From: Flavobacteriales bacterium | Lineage (GTDB): Bacteria; Bacteroidota; Bacteroidia; Flavobacteriales; Crocinitomicaceae | Reading direction: 5' to 3' | NCBI GenBank assembly: GCA_947375085.1 | Contig: CANCEQ010000184.1 | Location: forward strand, 1-6,182 | DNA length: 6,182 nucleotides | Shown here: positions 1 to 5,681 of the stretch, one piece after another | How the letters are laid out: each line of letters opens with the position of its first letter | Position numbering within the stretch: position 1 is the stretch's first letter | Program-made: the position numbers and the translations under genes | The notes under the pieces: model-generated | Seen by the model: the letters and a program-made list of their open reading frames with translations, nothing else | Told to the model about the DNA's origin: nothing | Databases searched by the model: none

Positions 1-722
1 GAAGGATTAAAATCTTTAATCGATAAAATTCCAGATTCTAATACATTCGTTTTCATTGGCAACCAAAAAGAATAAAATCCAATTGGTAATAAAACGGCAG
101 CTGCAATGTACTTCCAAACGTTTGATCTAGATTTTGCAGGATGATCAACCAATACAAATTCTTTCTCTGAAACAACTACTGGTACATCTTCAATAATCGG
201 CATTGAAACCAATTTAAATGTCGGTTCAATGATTGCCTCTTCTTGTAATTCTTCTTTTTGTTGAGCTGCAACTATCGAAGCGTGTTGCGAAATTTTAATA
301 TCTTCTTCGGTAACGAAATGTACTTTTCCTAATCCGAATGATTCCAATAATAAATTGAAAAAACGATCTTGCTCGAAACAAATGTTTTTTTCTTGGTCAT
401 AATATAAATAACCAACTCGATCTAATGTAACACGTTCACCGTTGCGTAATTTTTCGTTCCAATCGGCTACACTTCCTAAAATAGATTCTTCTGCAGTAGG
501 ATAAATCACTTTATTCGTAGCAGCATATTCAGACACTAATAAACCATCACTATTTACCAATTGACGGTTAAACAAAACAGATTTACGAGGAGGTAACATT
601 ACCCCATTTTTATAATCGATCGTAGCTGAAGTTTGTTTCGCAACAAAACCTCCGAATGAAGGAACAATTACGCAATTATGGCGCAATAATAAATTTCCTA
701 TAAGTTCTTCTACCGTGTACAT
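1..722 (-). CDS. HU-CCDC81 domain envelope protein, 3' end cut by window edge
   Basis: I translated this from the minus strand: 240 codons are open from the ATG at 720-722 to the window edge, so the C-terminus is missing. The N-terminus reads MYTVEELIGNLLLRHNCVIV, followed by PSFGGFVA at residues 21-28 and PPRKSVLFN at 44-52. This is the hallmark of the Bacteroidota HU-CCDC81 proteins, in which two HU-like domains precede a linker, one membrane span and a C-terminal SPOR (peptidoglycan-binding) domain. Here the HU-like part covers about residues 1-130, a Glu-rich linker follows, and a hydrophobic span starts at about residue 202 (VWKYIAAAVLLP). SPOR would lie beyond the window and is expected, not seen. 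The start is firm: no other in-frame ATG occurs before the upstream TAA at 774-776. In family terms it is probably an inner-membrane protein with a periplasmic cell-wall-binding end. It probably once followed kdsB directly (see 796-849). Confidence 0.82.
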   Translation of the reverse strand, partial: MYTVEELIGNLLLRHNCVIVPSFGGFVAKQTSATIDYKNGVMLPPRKSVLFNRQLVNSDGLLVSEYAATNKVIYPTAEESILGSVADWNEKLRNGERVTLDRVGYLYYDQEKNICFEQDRFFNLLLESFGLGKVHFVTEEDIKISQHASIVAAQQKEELQEEAIIEPTFKLVSMPIIEDVPVVVSEKEFVLVDHPAKSRSNVWKYIAAAVLLPIGFYSFWLPMKTNVLESGILSIKDFNP

Positions 723-738
723 AATCGTAATTTTAGAA

Positions 739-764
739 AAGCTTGAAATAGAATCATCAAGCTT
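739..764 (-). repeat. 8-bp inverted repeat in the 5' leader of the HU-CCDC81 gene
   Basis: The arms AAGCTTGA (739-746) and TCAAGCTT (757-764) are perfectly complementary with a 10-base loop. On the minus strand the hairpin is followed by TTCTAAAATT, which is a poor U-tract. It could be a weak terminator inherited from the ancestral kdsB end, a leader hairpin ending 16 bases before the start codon, or an operator. At 8 bp with only three G/C pairs per arm, chance is possible. Confidence 0.35.
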
Positions 765-768
765 CTTA

Positions 769-802
769 TAAAGTTACGGAAGAAAGAAGGATTTGTTACA
801 AA
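769..802 (-). promoter_or_regulatory. candidate Bacteroidota promoter for the HU-CCDC81 gene
   Basis: Read on the minus strand, TTTG (799-802) is followed after 22 bases by TAACTTTA (769-776). This is one mismatch from the Bacteroidota -7 consensus TAnnTTTG, and the spacing is near the upper end of the usual range. Transcription would begin near 762, giving a leader of about 40 bases. The -33 element overlaps the end of the kdsB remnant. The gene needs its own promoter here, because a strong terminator at 871-908 stops transcripts arriving from the accessory block. Confidence 0.35.
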
Positions 803-849
803 AATTCGATAACTTTTTTTACATTTCCAAGAACATCTATATTAGGTGA
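796..849 (-). pseudogene. remnant of a second kdsB 3' end (17 codons plus stop)
   Basis: The minus strand reads SPNIDVLGNVKKVIEFL then TAA. The intact kdsB in this window ends TPNIDVPEDVKKVMDFI then TAG. Ten of 17 residues are identical and five more are conservative (S/T, N/D, I/M, E/D, L/I). By hand count 41 of 54 bases match without gaps, including a 13-base identical core (812-824 against 5698-5710), and the stop codons align. Upstream of residue S the similarity ends abruptly: the next codons bear no relation to kdsB. The pattern is a gene end left behind when a block of DNA was inserted between kdsB and its former neighbour. The 24% base difference means the two ends come from diverged alleles, so this is not a recent simple duplication. 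The short length is the main weakness. Confidence 0.8.
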
Positions 850-870
850 TATGTTGGGATTTTTAATAAA

Positions 871-908
871 AAAAGGATTGGGGTTTTCTTAAACTGCCCA
901 ATCCTTTT
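871..908 (-). terminator. intrinsic terminator of the leftward unit
   Basis: The perfect 12-bp arms AAAAGGATTGGG (871-882) and CCCAATCCTTTT (897-908) enclose 14 bases, within which GTTT (883-886) and AAAC (891-894) can pair again. Read on the minus strand, the stem ends in a run of seven T residues (868-874) followed by ATT, the classic form. It lies 6 bases past the stop codon of the T9SS cargo gene and so ends the zinc-ribbon/LamG transcript. It also shields the HU-CCDC81 gene from read-through. Confidence 0.85.
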
Positions 909-914
909 CATTTT

Positions 915-2432
915 TTATTCCAAAACTATTTTCTTATTCTGAACTACAACATTATTACTGTCTAAAACTTGAAGGATATAAATTCCTTTTGAGCCAAAAT
1001 CATTTATTGCTATTTGAGTTTTAGCAGTCGTAATTGTATTTGTATAGATGATTTTACCTGTTAAATCAACAATTTTGATTGAATACCCATTCATACTAGC
1101 AACATCTCCATTATCAATTATTAAAAAATCTTTAGCTGGATTAGGATAAACACTTAAAACATTGAAATTATTTGCATTAATACCAGCTGTAAAAGTCACT
1201 TTTATTTTCAAGGTATCAACAGAGGAACAAATATTTCCAAGAGTATCACTAACAATAAAATAAACAGAACTAGAAGCTGAACAACCCTGAAGATTCGTAT
1301 AAGTATATGTTATATTTTTCTTACCTAAACCAGCATCTTTTGGAGAAAGTAGGTTTCCTACTACTCCCCTACCAGTGAATTGACCACCAACTGGTGAACC
1401 GGATAATGTAATATTATTATCGGTTGAATATAAATTTGGAATTGAATTTAAACTTACAATTGGATTTGGATTAACCGTTACAGTAGTATTTGAACTTAAA
1501 GCATTACAAGAACCATCTATAATTTTCACACTATAATCACCTGATTGATTTACAGTTAAAGAAGCTGTTGTTTCATTTGGAATTTTAGAGTTATTTAAAT
1601 ACCATTCGTACGCATAATCAACACCTGTAGTTGCGTTCAATACAACTGAATTTCCTTGACAGAAAGTTGTTGAAGAAGCTGGAGTTATCGTTGCTATTGG
1701 TGTAACGCAACCAATAAACAACTTACTAATTTCATTATTTGTTAAAACTCTATTCCAAATACCTATTTCATCAATTTTACCATTGTGAAATTTCAATTTA
1801 TTTGGTTGAGAACCAATTAGTAATGAATCAAGAGTAGTATTCCAACTAGATTTATCACTTGAACCTATTAATACGTTATTTGAATACAATTTTGCAGTAG
1901 TTCCATCAAACGAAGCAACTATATGATACCATGTATTTATAGTATACGTAAAATCAACTGTTAAATCATTCGTAAAACCACCATATAAAATATAAGGATT
2001 GTTTCCTGAAGTAGTAGCAAAAAACAATTCATTATCAGAATTTGCTTGTGGTTTTCCATACCCAATAATTGGATGCCCATCATTTCCTTGACCACCAGGT
2101 ACTCCGTAAGTATCATGAGTTAACCAAACAGAAATTGTTCGAGGCGTTTTTCCAGCAGGTAAATTTTTAAATCCAGTTGCTATGTAACTTACAGTATTAT
2201 CATCATTACCTGCAAAGTGATAAGCGCTATTAACCTTTCCATATCTATCAGAAGTTAGTGAAGCATTATGAACAACACCATGATTTGTATTTGAACTGGC
2301 ATCATTTGCATTCCCATTAAAGCCCCAATATCCAACTAATCCTGAAGTGGGTACATAATTTGGAACGTTTTGAGAGAAAGTACTAGAACTGATTATCAAT
2401 CCTATTAAAATAATTTTAATTTTTGTTTTCAT
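915..2432 (-). CDS. T9SS-exported LamG-type surface protein
   Basis: The 505-residue product starts with a Sec signal peptide (MKTKIKIILIGLIISSSTFS, cleavage probable before Q21). Residues 31-240 form a LamG/concanavalin A-like fold: it opens with GLVGYWGFNGNANDASSN, has SVWLTHD near 101-107 and closes with IDEIGIWNRVLTNNEISKLF. An Ig/PKD-like domain follows (about 244-320, CVTPIATITP, FCQGNSVVLNA, YEWYLNN). A second adhesin-like beta domain lies at about 324-395. The C-terminus (about 422-505) is a type A T9SS sorting domain: VYPNPAKDFLII at 429-440, IKIVDLTGKIIY, KGIYILQV, ending KKIVLE. The protein should cross the outer membrane by T9SS and be released or anchored at the surface. LamG modules usually bind glycans or proteins; no catalytic residues were recognised, so an adhesin or binding role is more likely than an enzyme. 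It lies 22 bp after the zinc-ribbon gene and probably shares its transcript. The domain order is well supported; the ligand is unknown. Confidence 0.88.
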   Translation of the reverse strand: MKTKIKIILIGLIISSSTFSQNVPNYVPTSGLVGYWGFNGNANDASSNTNHGVVHNASLTSDRYGKVNSAYHFAGNDDNTVSYIATGFKNLPAGKTPRTISVWLTHDTYGVPGGQGNDGHPIIGYGKPQANSDNELFFATTSGNNPYILYGGFTNDLTVDFTYTINTWYHIVASFDGTTAKLYSNNVLIGSSDKSSWNTTLDSLLIGSQPNKLKFHNGKIDEIGIWNRVLTNNEISKLFIGCVTPIATITPASSTTFCQGNSVVLNATTGVDYAYEWYLNNSKIPNETTASLTVNQSGDYSVKIIDGSCNALSSNTTVTVNPNPIVSLNSIPNLYSTDNNITLSGSPVGGQFTGRGVVGNLLSPKDAGLGKKNITYTYTNLQGCSASSSVYFIVSDTLGNICSSVDTLKIKVTFTAGINANNFNVLSVYPNPAKDFLIIDNGDVASMNGYSIKIVDLTGKIIYTNTITTAKTQIAINDFGSKGIYILQVLDSNNVVVQNKKIVLE

Positions 2433-2454
2433 AAGGTTAATTTAAAGTGTAATA

Positions 2455-3261
2455 TTATAATTGATTTTTAATTTTATAAATTTCTTTATCTCTTTTTTTC
2501 GGCAATAAAATTAAAGCATTTATAGTTTTAAATATAGGATATACAAGTGTAGGGATAGCAAATAGACATAGAATCCAAATATATGACTTTGGTTTTTGTT
2601 TAAGAATTAATATTTCATAATTCCGTTTAACATGCTTGATTTTTAACTCTATTAATTGATTTTTGTATAGATTATAATACTGTATTCCAGAATCAGTATT
2701 TGAAATAAATTTCAATTTATTAATTCCTAATTCAGCTTTCATAATAGCCGTATTTATTAATTTTTCAGATTGATTATATCTCTCAGTTTCGTCTTCATAA
2801 TTATTATTTGAACTATCAGAAATATCAAACTTTTCAGCTAATGTTGAACTAGAAGTTGTTAGACAAAATTCAATCTGTTTTGATATGTTATCTAAATTGG
2901 AATCTTGTATCGTGAAATCTAAATTATTTAATTTATCTATAATCTCAGAAGTTGATTTAATATTTTCAATTCGAAGTTCATGTTTATTTTCCTTTTCAAG
3001 TACCTGCCTCTCATGGTATAATCTTTCTTCCTCAATTTCAACTTGTGCTTTAGCAATTACTTCTTCTTGAGTGACACCACTTTTATTAAAATTTGAATGA
3101 GTATTAGCACTTATTGGGAAATCTTTCACATGATCTCTTTCGTAAGATTTTTCACAACTATTCGAGCAAAAGTCTTTTCCTAATTTTACTACACGAAATT
3201 GTTTTAAAAGATTTTTGTTTTCATATTTTCGTCCACATTGACTACAAGTAAAAGTATCCAT
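2455..3261 (-). CDS. zinc-ribbon, coiled-coil, C-terminal membrane protein of unknown function
   Basis: I do not recognise a named family for this 268-residue protein. The N-terminus carries four cysteines in two pairs, C6-x2-C9 and C32-x3-C36 (FTCSQCGRKY, DFCSNSCEKSY), which fit one zinc site of the MYM/TRASH-like treble-clef kind. Residues 64-112 are Glu/Lys-rich and likely form a coiled coil (EEVIAKAQVEIEEERLYHER). A polar, Ser/Asn-rich middle follows. A hydrophobic stretch at about 227-244 (YIWILCLFAIPTLVYPIF), with a shorter one at 247-253, is followed by a Lys-rich tail, so it is probably tail-anchored or a hairpin in the inner membrane with the zinc ribbon in the cytoplasm. The ATG at 3259-3261 sits 26 bases from a good -7 box. 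It is the first gene of the leftward unit, divergent from the HTH/kinase pair. The gene is very A+T-rich. The zinc ribbon could bind a protein, RNA or DNA; the sequence does not decide. Confidence 0.75.
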   Translation of the reverse strand: MDTFTCSQCGRKYENKNLLKQFRVVKLGKDFCSNSCEKSYERDHVKDFPISANTHSNFNKSGVTQEEVIAKAQVEIEEERLYHERQVLEKENKHELRIENIKSTSEIIDKLNNLDFTIQDSNLDNISKQIEFCLTTSSSTLAEKFDISDSSNNNYEDETERYNQSEKLINTAIMKAELGINKLKFISNTDSGIQYYNLYKNQLIELKIKHVKRNYEILILKQKPKSYIWILCLFAIPTLVYPIFKTINALILLPKKRDKEIYKIKNQL

Positions 3262-3287
3262 ATTTTAATATTTTTAACAAATTAAAT

Positions 3288-3295
3288 CAAATTTA
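3288..3295 (-). promoter_or_regulatory. -7 box for the leftward zinc-ribbon/LamG unit
   Basis: The minus strand reads TAAATTTG, an exact match to TAnnTTTG, which predicts a start near 3281 and a leader of about 20 bases. The nearest upstream TTTG (plus-strand CAAA at 3322-3325) is 26 bases away, longer than usual, and falls inside the 9-bp repeat array. The promoter may therefore be weak or activator-dependent. Confidence 0.5.
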
Positions 3296-3306
3296 ACTCA
3301 ATACTA

Positions 3307-3351
3307 TTCGTTCATTTCGTTCAAATAGTTCATTTCGTTCACTTCGATTTT
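3307..3351. repeat. five 9-bp tandem units (TTCGTTCAN) in the divergent promoter region
   Basis: Units start at 3307, 3316, 3325, 3334 and 3343. Units 1, 2 and 4 share TTCGTTCA exactly. Unit 3 begins ATA in place of TTC but keeps GTTCA, and unit 5 keeps only TTCG before diverging. A larger perfect 14-bp direct repeat (3310-3323 and 3328-3341) results from the same periodicity. The array lies between the two outward-facing -7 boxes, covering the -33 regions of both. It is a good candidate operator for a protein binding several adjacent sites, with the HTH-like protein encoded next door as the first suspect. A slippage-prone microsatellite is the alternative. Confidence 0.8.
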
Positions 3352-3368
3352 TTCAACAGAATTTTATC

Positions 3369-3376
3369 TAATTTTG
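3369..3376 (+). promoter_or_regulatory. -7 box for the rightward HTH/kinase unit
   Basis: TAATTTTG matches TAnnTTTG exactly and predicts a transcript start near 3383, about 10 bases before the ATG at 3393. No TTTG lies at the -33 distance. The closest is TTCG (3343-3346, 22 bases upstream), which is the start of the fifth 9-bp repeat unit. Confidence 0.5.
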
Positions 3377-3392
3377 AAGAAATTGTATTTTA

Positions 3393-3947
3393 ATGATATC
3401 CATCGTAACGATAAAGCAGATTGAGCAAAAGTTTAACAAAGAAATTCGTTATCCAAGTGATTGTGAAGCTTTGGCGGGAGATATTTTACATGTAACTAAA
3501 AATACAATTAGTACTTCTACCTTGAAACGGATTTTTGGTTTTATTGAAGGCAGCAAAGAACCTCGATTATATACTTTGGATGTAATAGCAAATTATTTAG
3601 GGTATAAAAATTGGGATAATTATATTGAAAATCAATTGAATATTGAAAACTCCGAATTTCACACAATACAACAATTAGCAATTGAAAAATTAGAACTTAA
3701 CAGTTTAATAGAAATACATTACGCTCCTGAAACAAAACTTACACTTCAATACCTTGAAAATTTTGAGTTTGAAATAAAAGATTCTCTTAACTGTAAATTA
3801 CAAGAGAAAGATTTGGTTAAAATATTCAATATTGTTAAAAATTATCCTTTAATTATTAATTCCGTAACACGAAACAATGTAAATTTGGGAGCTTATAAAG
3901 CTGCTAAAATTAGTGGTGTAACCGAAATTAATATTCTACCACAATAA
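3393..3947 (+). CDS. small HTH-like regulator-type protein with beta-rich C-terminal domain
   Basis: The product is 184 residues. The N-terminal part (about 1-80) contains ISTSTLKRIFGFIEG (39-53) and YTLDVIANYLGYKNWDNYI (60-78). It resembles a group of uncharacterised Bacteroidota proteins I know with the pattern ISxSTLKRxxGxI...PRxxTLDxxAxYLGY, which looks like a helix-turn-helix DNA-binding fold. The C-terminal part (about 103-184) has the pattern IEIHYAPETKLTLQYLENFEFEI, NCKLQEKDL, then LGAYKAAKISGVTEINIL, matching the small beta-rich domain that follows in those proteins. The function of this family is not established to my knowledge; DNA binding and transcriptional control are inference. 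The gene is first in the rightward unit and reads straight into the kinase gene, same frame, with one TAA between. It may regulate the divergent promoter beside it, whose 9-bp repeats are natural targets. Confidence 0.78.
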   Translation: MISIVTIKQIEQKFNKEIRYPSDCEALAGDILHVTKNTISTSTLKRIFGFIEGSKEPRLYTLDVIANYLGYKNWDNYIENQLNIENSEFHTIQQLAIEKLELNSLIEIHYAPETKLTLQYLENFEFEIKDSLNCKLQEKDLVKIFNIVKNYPLIINSVTRNNVNLGAYKAAKISGVTEINILPQ

Positions 3948-5678
3948 TTGAAATTAGAAAATTCAGAATTTGAGAATGATTATAATCAAGCTATTACTCC
4001 TGAAAACGCGAGTAGTATTGTTTCTCTCATTTATCAAAGTTCACATCATACTGTCTTTAAAATAAAGATTAATAATCGTTGGATGTTCTTAAAACGTATT
4101 GTTACAAAACAACAAAACAATCCTATTTACATTGAAAATTTACAACGAGAATTTGAGATAGGTTTTACATTAGACCATCCTGGAATTGTTACCTATTACA
4201 ATCATGGAAAAGATAGTGAAGGACATTACCTTTTAACAGAATATATCGAAGGTAAAATGTTGCGTGAATATATATTACAAAATAAGCCAACTAAAGATTT
4301 CATTCTAAATTTCATGAGTCAGATGTTAGATATTTTAAATTATCTACACTCAAAAAATATTTATCATTTAGATTTAAAACCTGAAAACATTCTCATTTCG
4401 TCCAAAAACAATCAAATTAAATTAATTGATTTTGGTCTTTCGAATTCAGATATGTATTCAAAAATTCCATCAGGTACTTATAAATATGCTGCGCCAGAAA
4501 TGTTTTCTCATCCTGAAAAATGTAATGCTGCTTCAGATATTTACTCATTAGGGATTCTACTTTTAGAATTATTTACTGGTTCTATTGAGAAAAAGGAATT
4601 GAAATTAGTGCCTAGAAATTTTCAAAACTTAATTGCAAAATGTTTAAATGAAAATCAAGAAGATCGTTTTCAAAATTGCAAAGAATTAAGTCAAGCACTG
4701 ATTCAATCGAAACAACTAAAAATTCGTAGAATCATCTTTTTAAGTTTATCCATTTTAATATTTATATTTTGTTGGTTTATATTGTTTCAACCTAATAAAA
4801 TTCAGGCAGAAAAATATATTTCACTACCAAATTTACCAGAAGTACGAAATGCAGGAAGAGCAGTAAAAGATGGTGCTAATTTATTCTATTTCGGCGGTGC
4901 AGATGCTGCTTTCGTTAGAAATTCAACTTGGAAGTTTGATTTTAAAAAGAAGAAATGGGAAGAAAAAAGTAATATGCCAATTGCTAGAGCAGAAATGGGT
5001 TGCGCTAAAATCAATAATAATGTCTATTTATTTGGTGGATGGGAACCTGAAATTGGTGAATTAAAAAAATCTTCTGTTTACCATATTAATACAAATTCAT
5101 GGGATAGTTTACCTGATTTACCAAAAGGGATTGTATCAGTCTTTGCTGCACCTTTAAAACAAAATATTTATATTTTAGGAGGTACTTTAGGTGAAACTAA
5201 ACCTTATTTTTTTCGCTATTCAGTAAAAAGCAGCTCCTATACCCAATTACCATTATTCAAAAATAAAAGAATGTATGCTTCACTTGCTGTATTTAATAAT
5301 GAAATTTATGCATTCGGTGGTAATTCTTTTAAAAAAGGAGAGTATCAATGGCATAATGAAGTAGATAAGTTCAACCCCAAAACAAATCAATGGGAAAGTC
5401 TTGCCAAAATTCCTATTCCTATTTCACGTTCTAGTGTAATTGTAAAAGGCAATGAAATTCATTTATTAGGTGGTTCAAATCTCTATGGAAATAATAAAGA
5501 AGGAATTAAAAAAGTTCATTTTATCTATTTACCATTAAAAAATAAATGGATTAAAAAAACCAACTTACCTTTTCCAATATGTTGTCATCAAACAGCTCTA
5601 TACAAAGGAAAAATAGTTATTCTTGGAGGCTCATCAGAGTTTCCAAATCCTACAAAAAAAATGGTCATTCAAAAATAA
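3948..5678 (+). CDS. transmembrane Ser/Thr protein kinase with extracytoplasmic kelch propeller
   Basis: The product is 576 residues if TTG at 3948 is the start. Residues about 24-254 are a Hanks-type kinase: ATP-binding Lys K49 (MFLKRI), probable alpha-C Glu E68 (REFE), catalytic loop HLDLKPEN (140-147, D142, K144, N147), DFG 161-163, GTYKYAAPE ending at 184, D197 and R240. The glycine-rich loop is degenerate (YQSSHHTVFKI, no glycine), and HRD is HLD, so this is a non-RD kinase. Basic KIRR (258-261) precedes a membrane span at about 262-280, which puts the kinase in the cytoplasm and the rest in the periplasm. Residues about 287-576 hold six kelch units, each with a hydrophobic strand then GG (316-317, 363-364, 411-412, 457-458, 508-509, 560-561) and most with a later Trp. 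The stretch KYISLPNLP at 289-297 could close the last blade. There is no ATG before M46, inside the kinase fold, so the start must be TTG or translation must pass the TAA at 3945-3947. It ends 3 bp from convergent kdsB. Confidence 0.87.
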   Translation: MKLENSEFENDYNQAITPENASSIVSLIYQSSHHTVFKIKINNRWMFLKRIVTKQQNNPIYIENLQREFEIGFTLDHPGIVTYYNHGKDSEGHYLLTEYIEGKMLREYILQNKPTKDFILNFMSQMLDILNYLHSKNIYHLDLKPENILISSKNNQIKLIDFGLSNSDMYSKIPSGTYKYAAPEMFSHPEKCNAASDIYSLGILLLELFTGSIEKKELKLVPRNFQNLIAKCLNENQEDRFQNCKELSQALIQSKQLKIRRIIFLSLSILIFIFCWFILFQPNKIQAEKYISLPNLPEVRNAGRAVKDGANLFYFGGADAAFVRNSTWKFDFKKKKWEEKSNMPIARAEMGCAKINNNVYLFGGWEPEIGELKKSSVYHINTNSWDSLPDLPKGIVSVFAAPLKQNIYILGGTLGETKPYFFRYSVKSSSYTQLPLFKNKRMYASLAVFNNEIYAFGGNSFKKGEYQWHNEVDKFNPKTNQWESLAKIPIPISRSSVIVKGNEIHLLGGSNLYGNNKEGIKKVHFIYLPLKNKWIKKTNLPFPICCHQTALYKGKIVILGGSSEFPNPTKKMVIQK

Positions 5679-5681
5679 GGT

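Larger units (their letters stand above)
850..5681. other. accessory block inserted between kdsB and the HU-CCDC81 gene
   Basis: The left limit is where similarity to the kdsB end stops (849/850). The right limit is the stop codon of intact kdsB, although the exchange point could lie inside kdsB. The block holds four genes in two divergent units and no recognisable recombinase. Hand counts on single lines gave about 17% G+C (2461-2520) and 27% (4261-4320), against about 30-40% in sampled lines of the flanking genes. That is suggestive, but only a few lines were sampled. Entry by homologous recombination between kdsB alleles, or by an integrase since lost or acting in trans, would both fit. 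Confidence 0.65.

Noticed and set aside
2885..3070. 61-codon open frame on the plus strand
   Set aside because: It lies wholly opposite the zinc-ribbon gene, has low-complexity Ser/Leu-rich content and no promoter; it mirrors the coiled-coil coding sequence.
3307..3351. CRISPR array
   Set aside because: Units are 9 bp with no spacers and no cas genes nearby; this is a short tandem repeat.
4870..5064. 64-codon open frame on the plus strand
   Set aside because: It sits inside the kelch part of the kinase gene in another frame; the kinase frame shows clear kelch motifs here.
915..5681. Known anti-phage defence system
   Set aside because: No nuclease, helicase, methyltransferase, NTPase or toxin motif was found in the four block genes; a kinase alone is not enough to claim defence.
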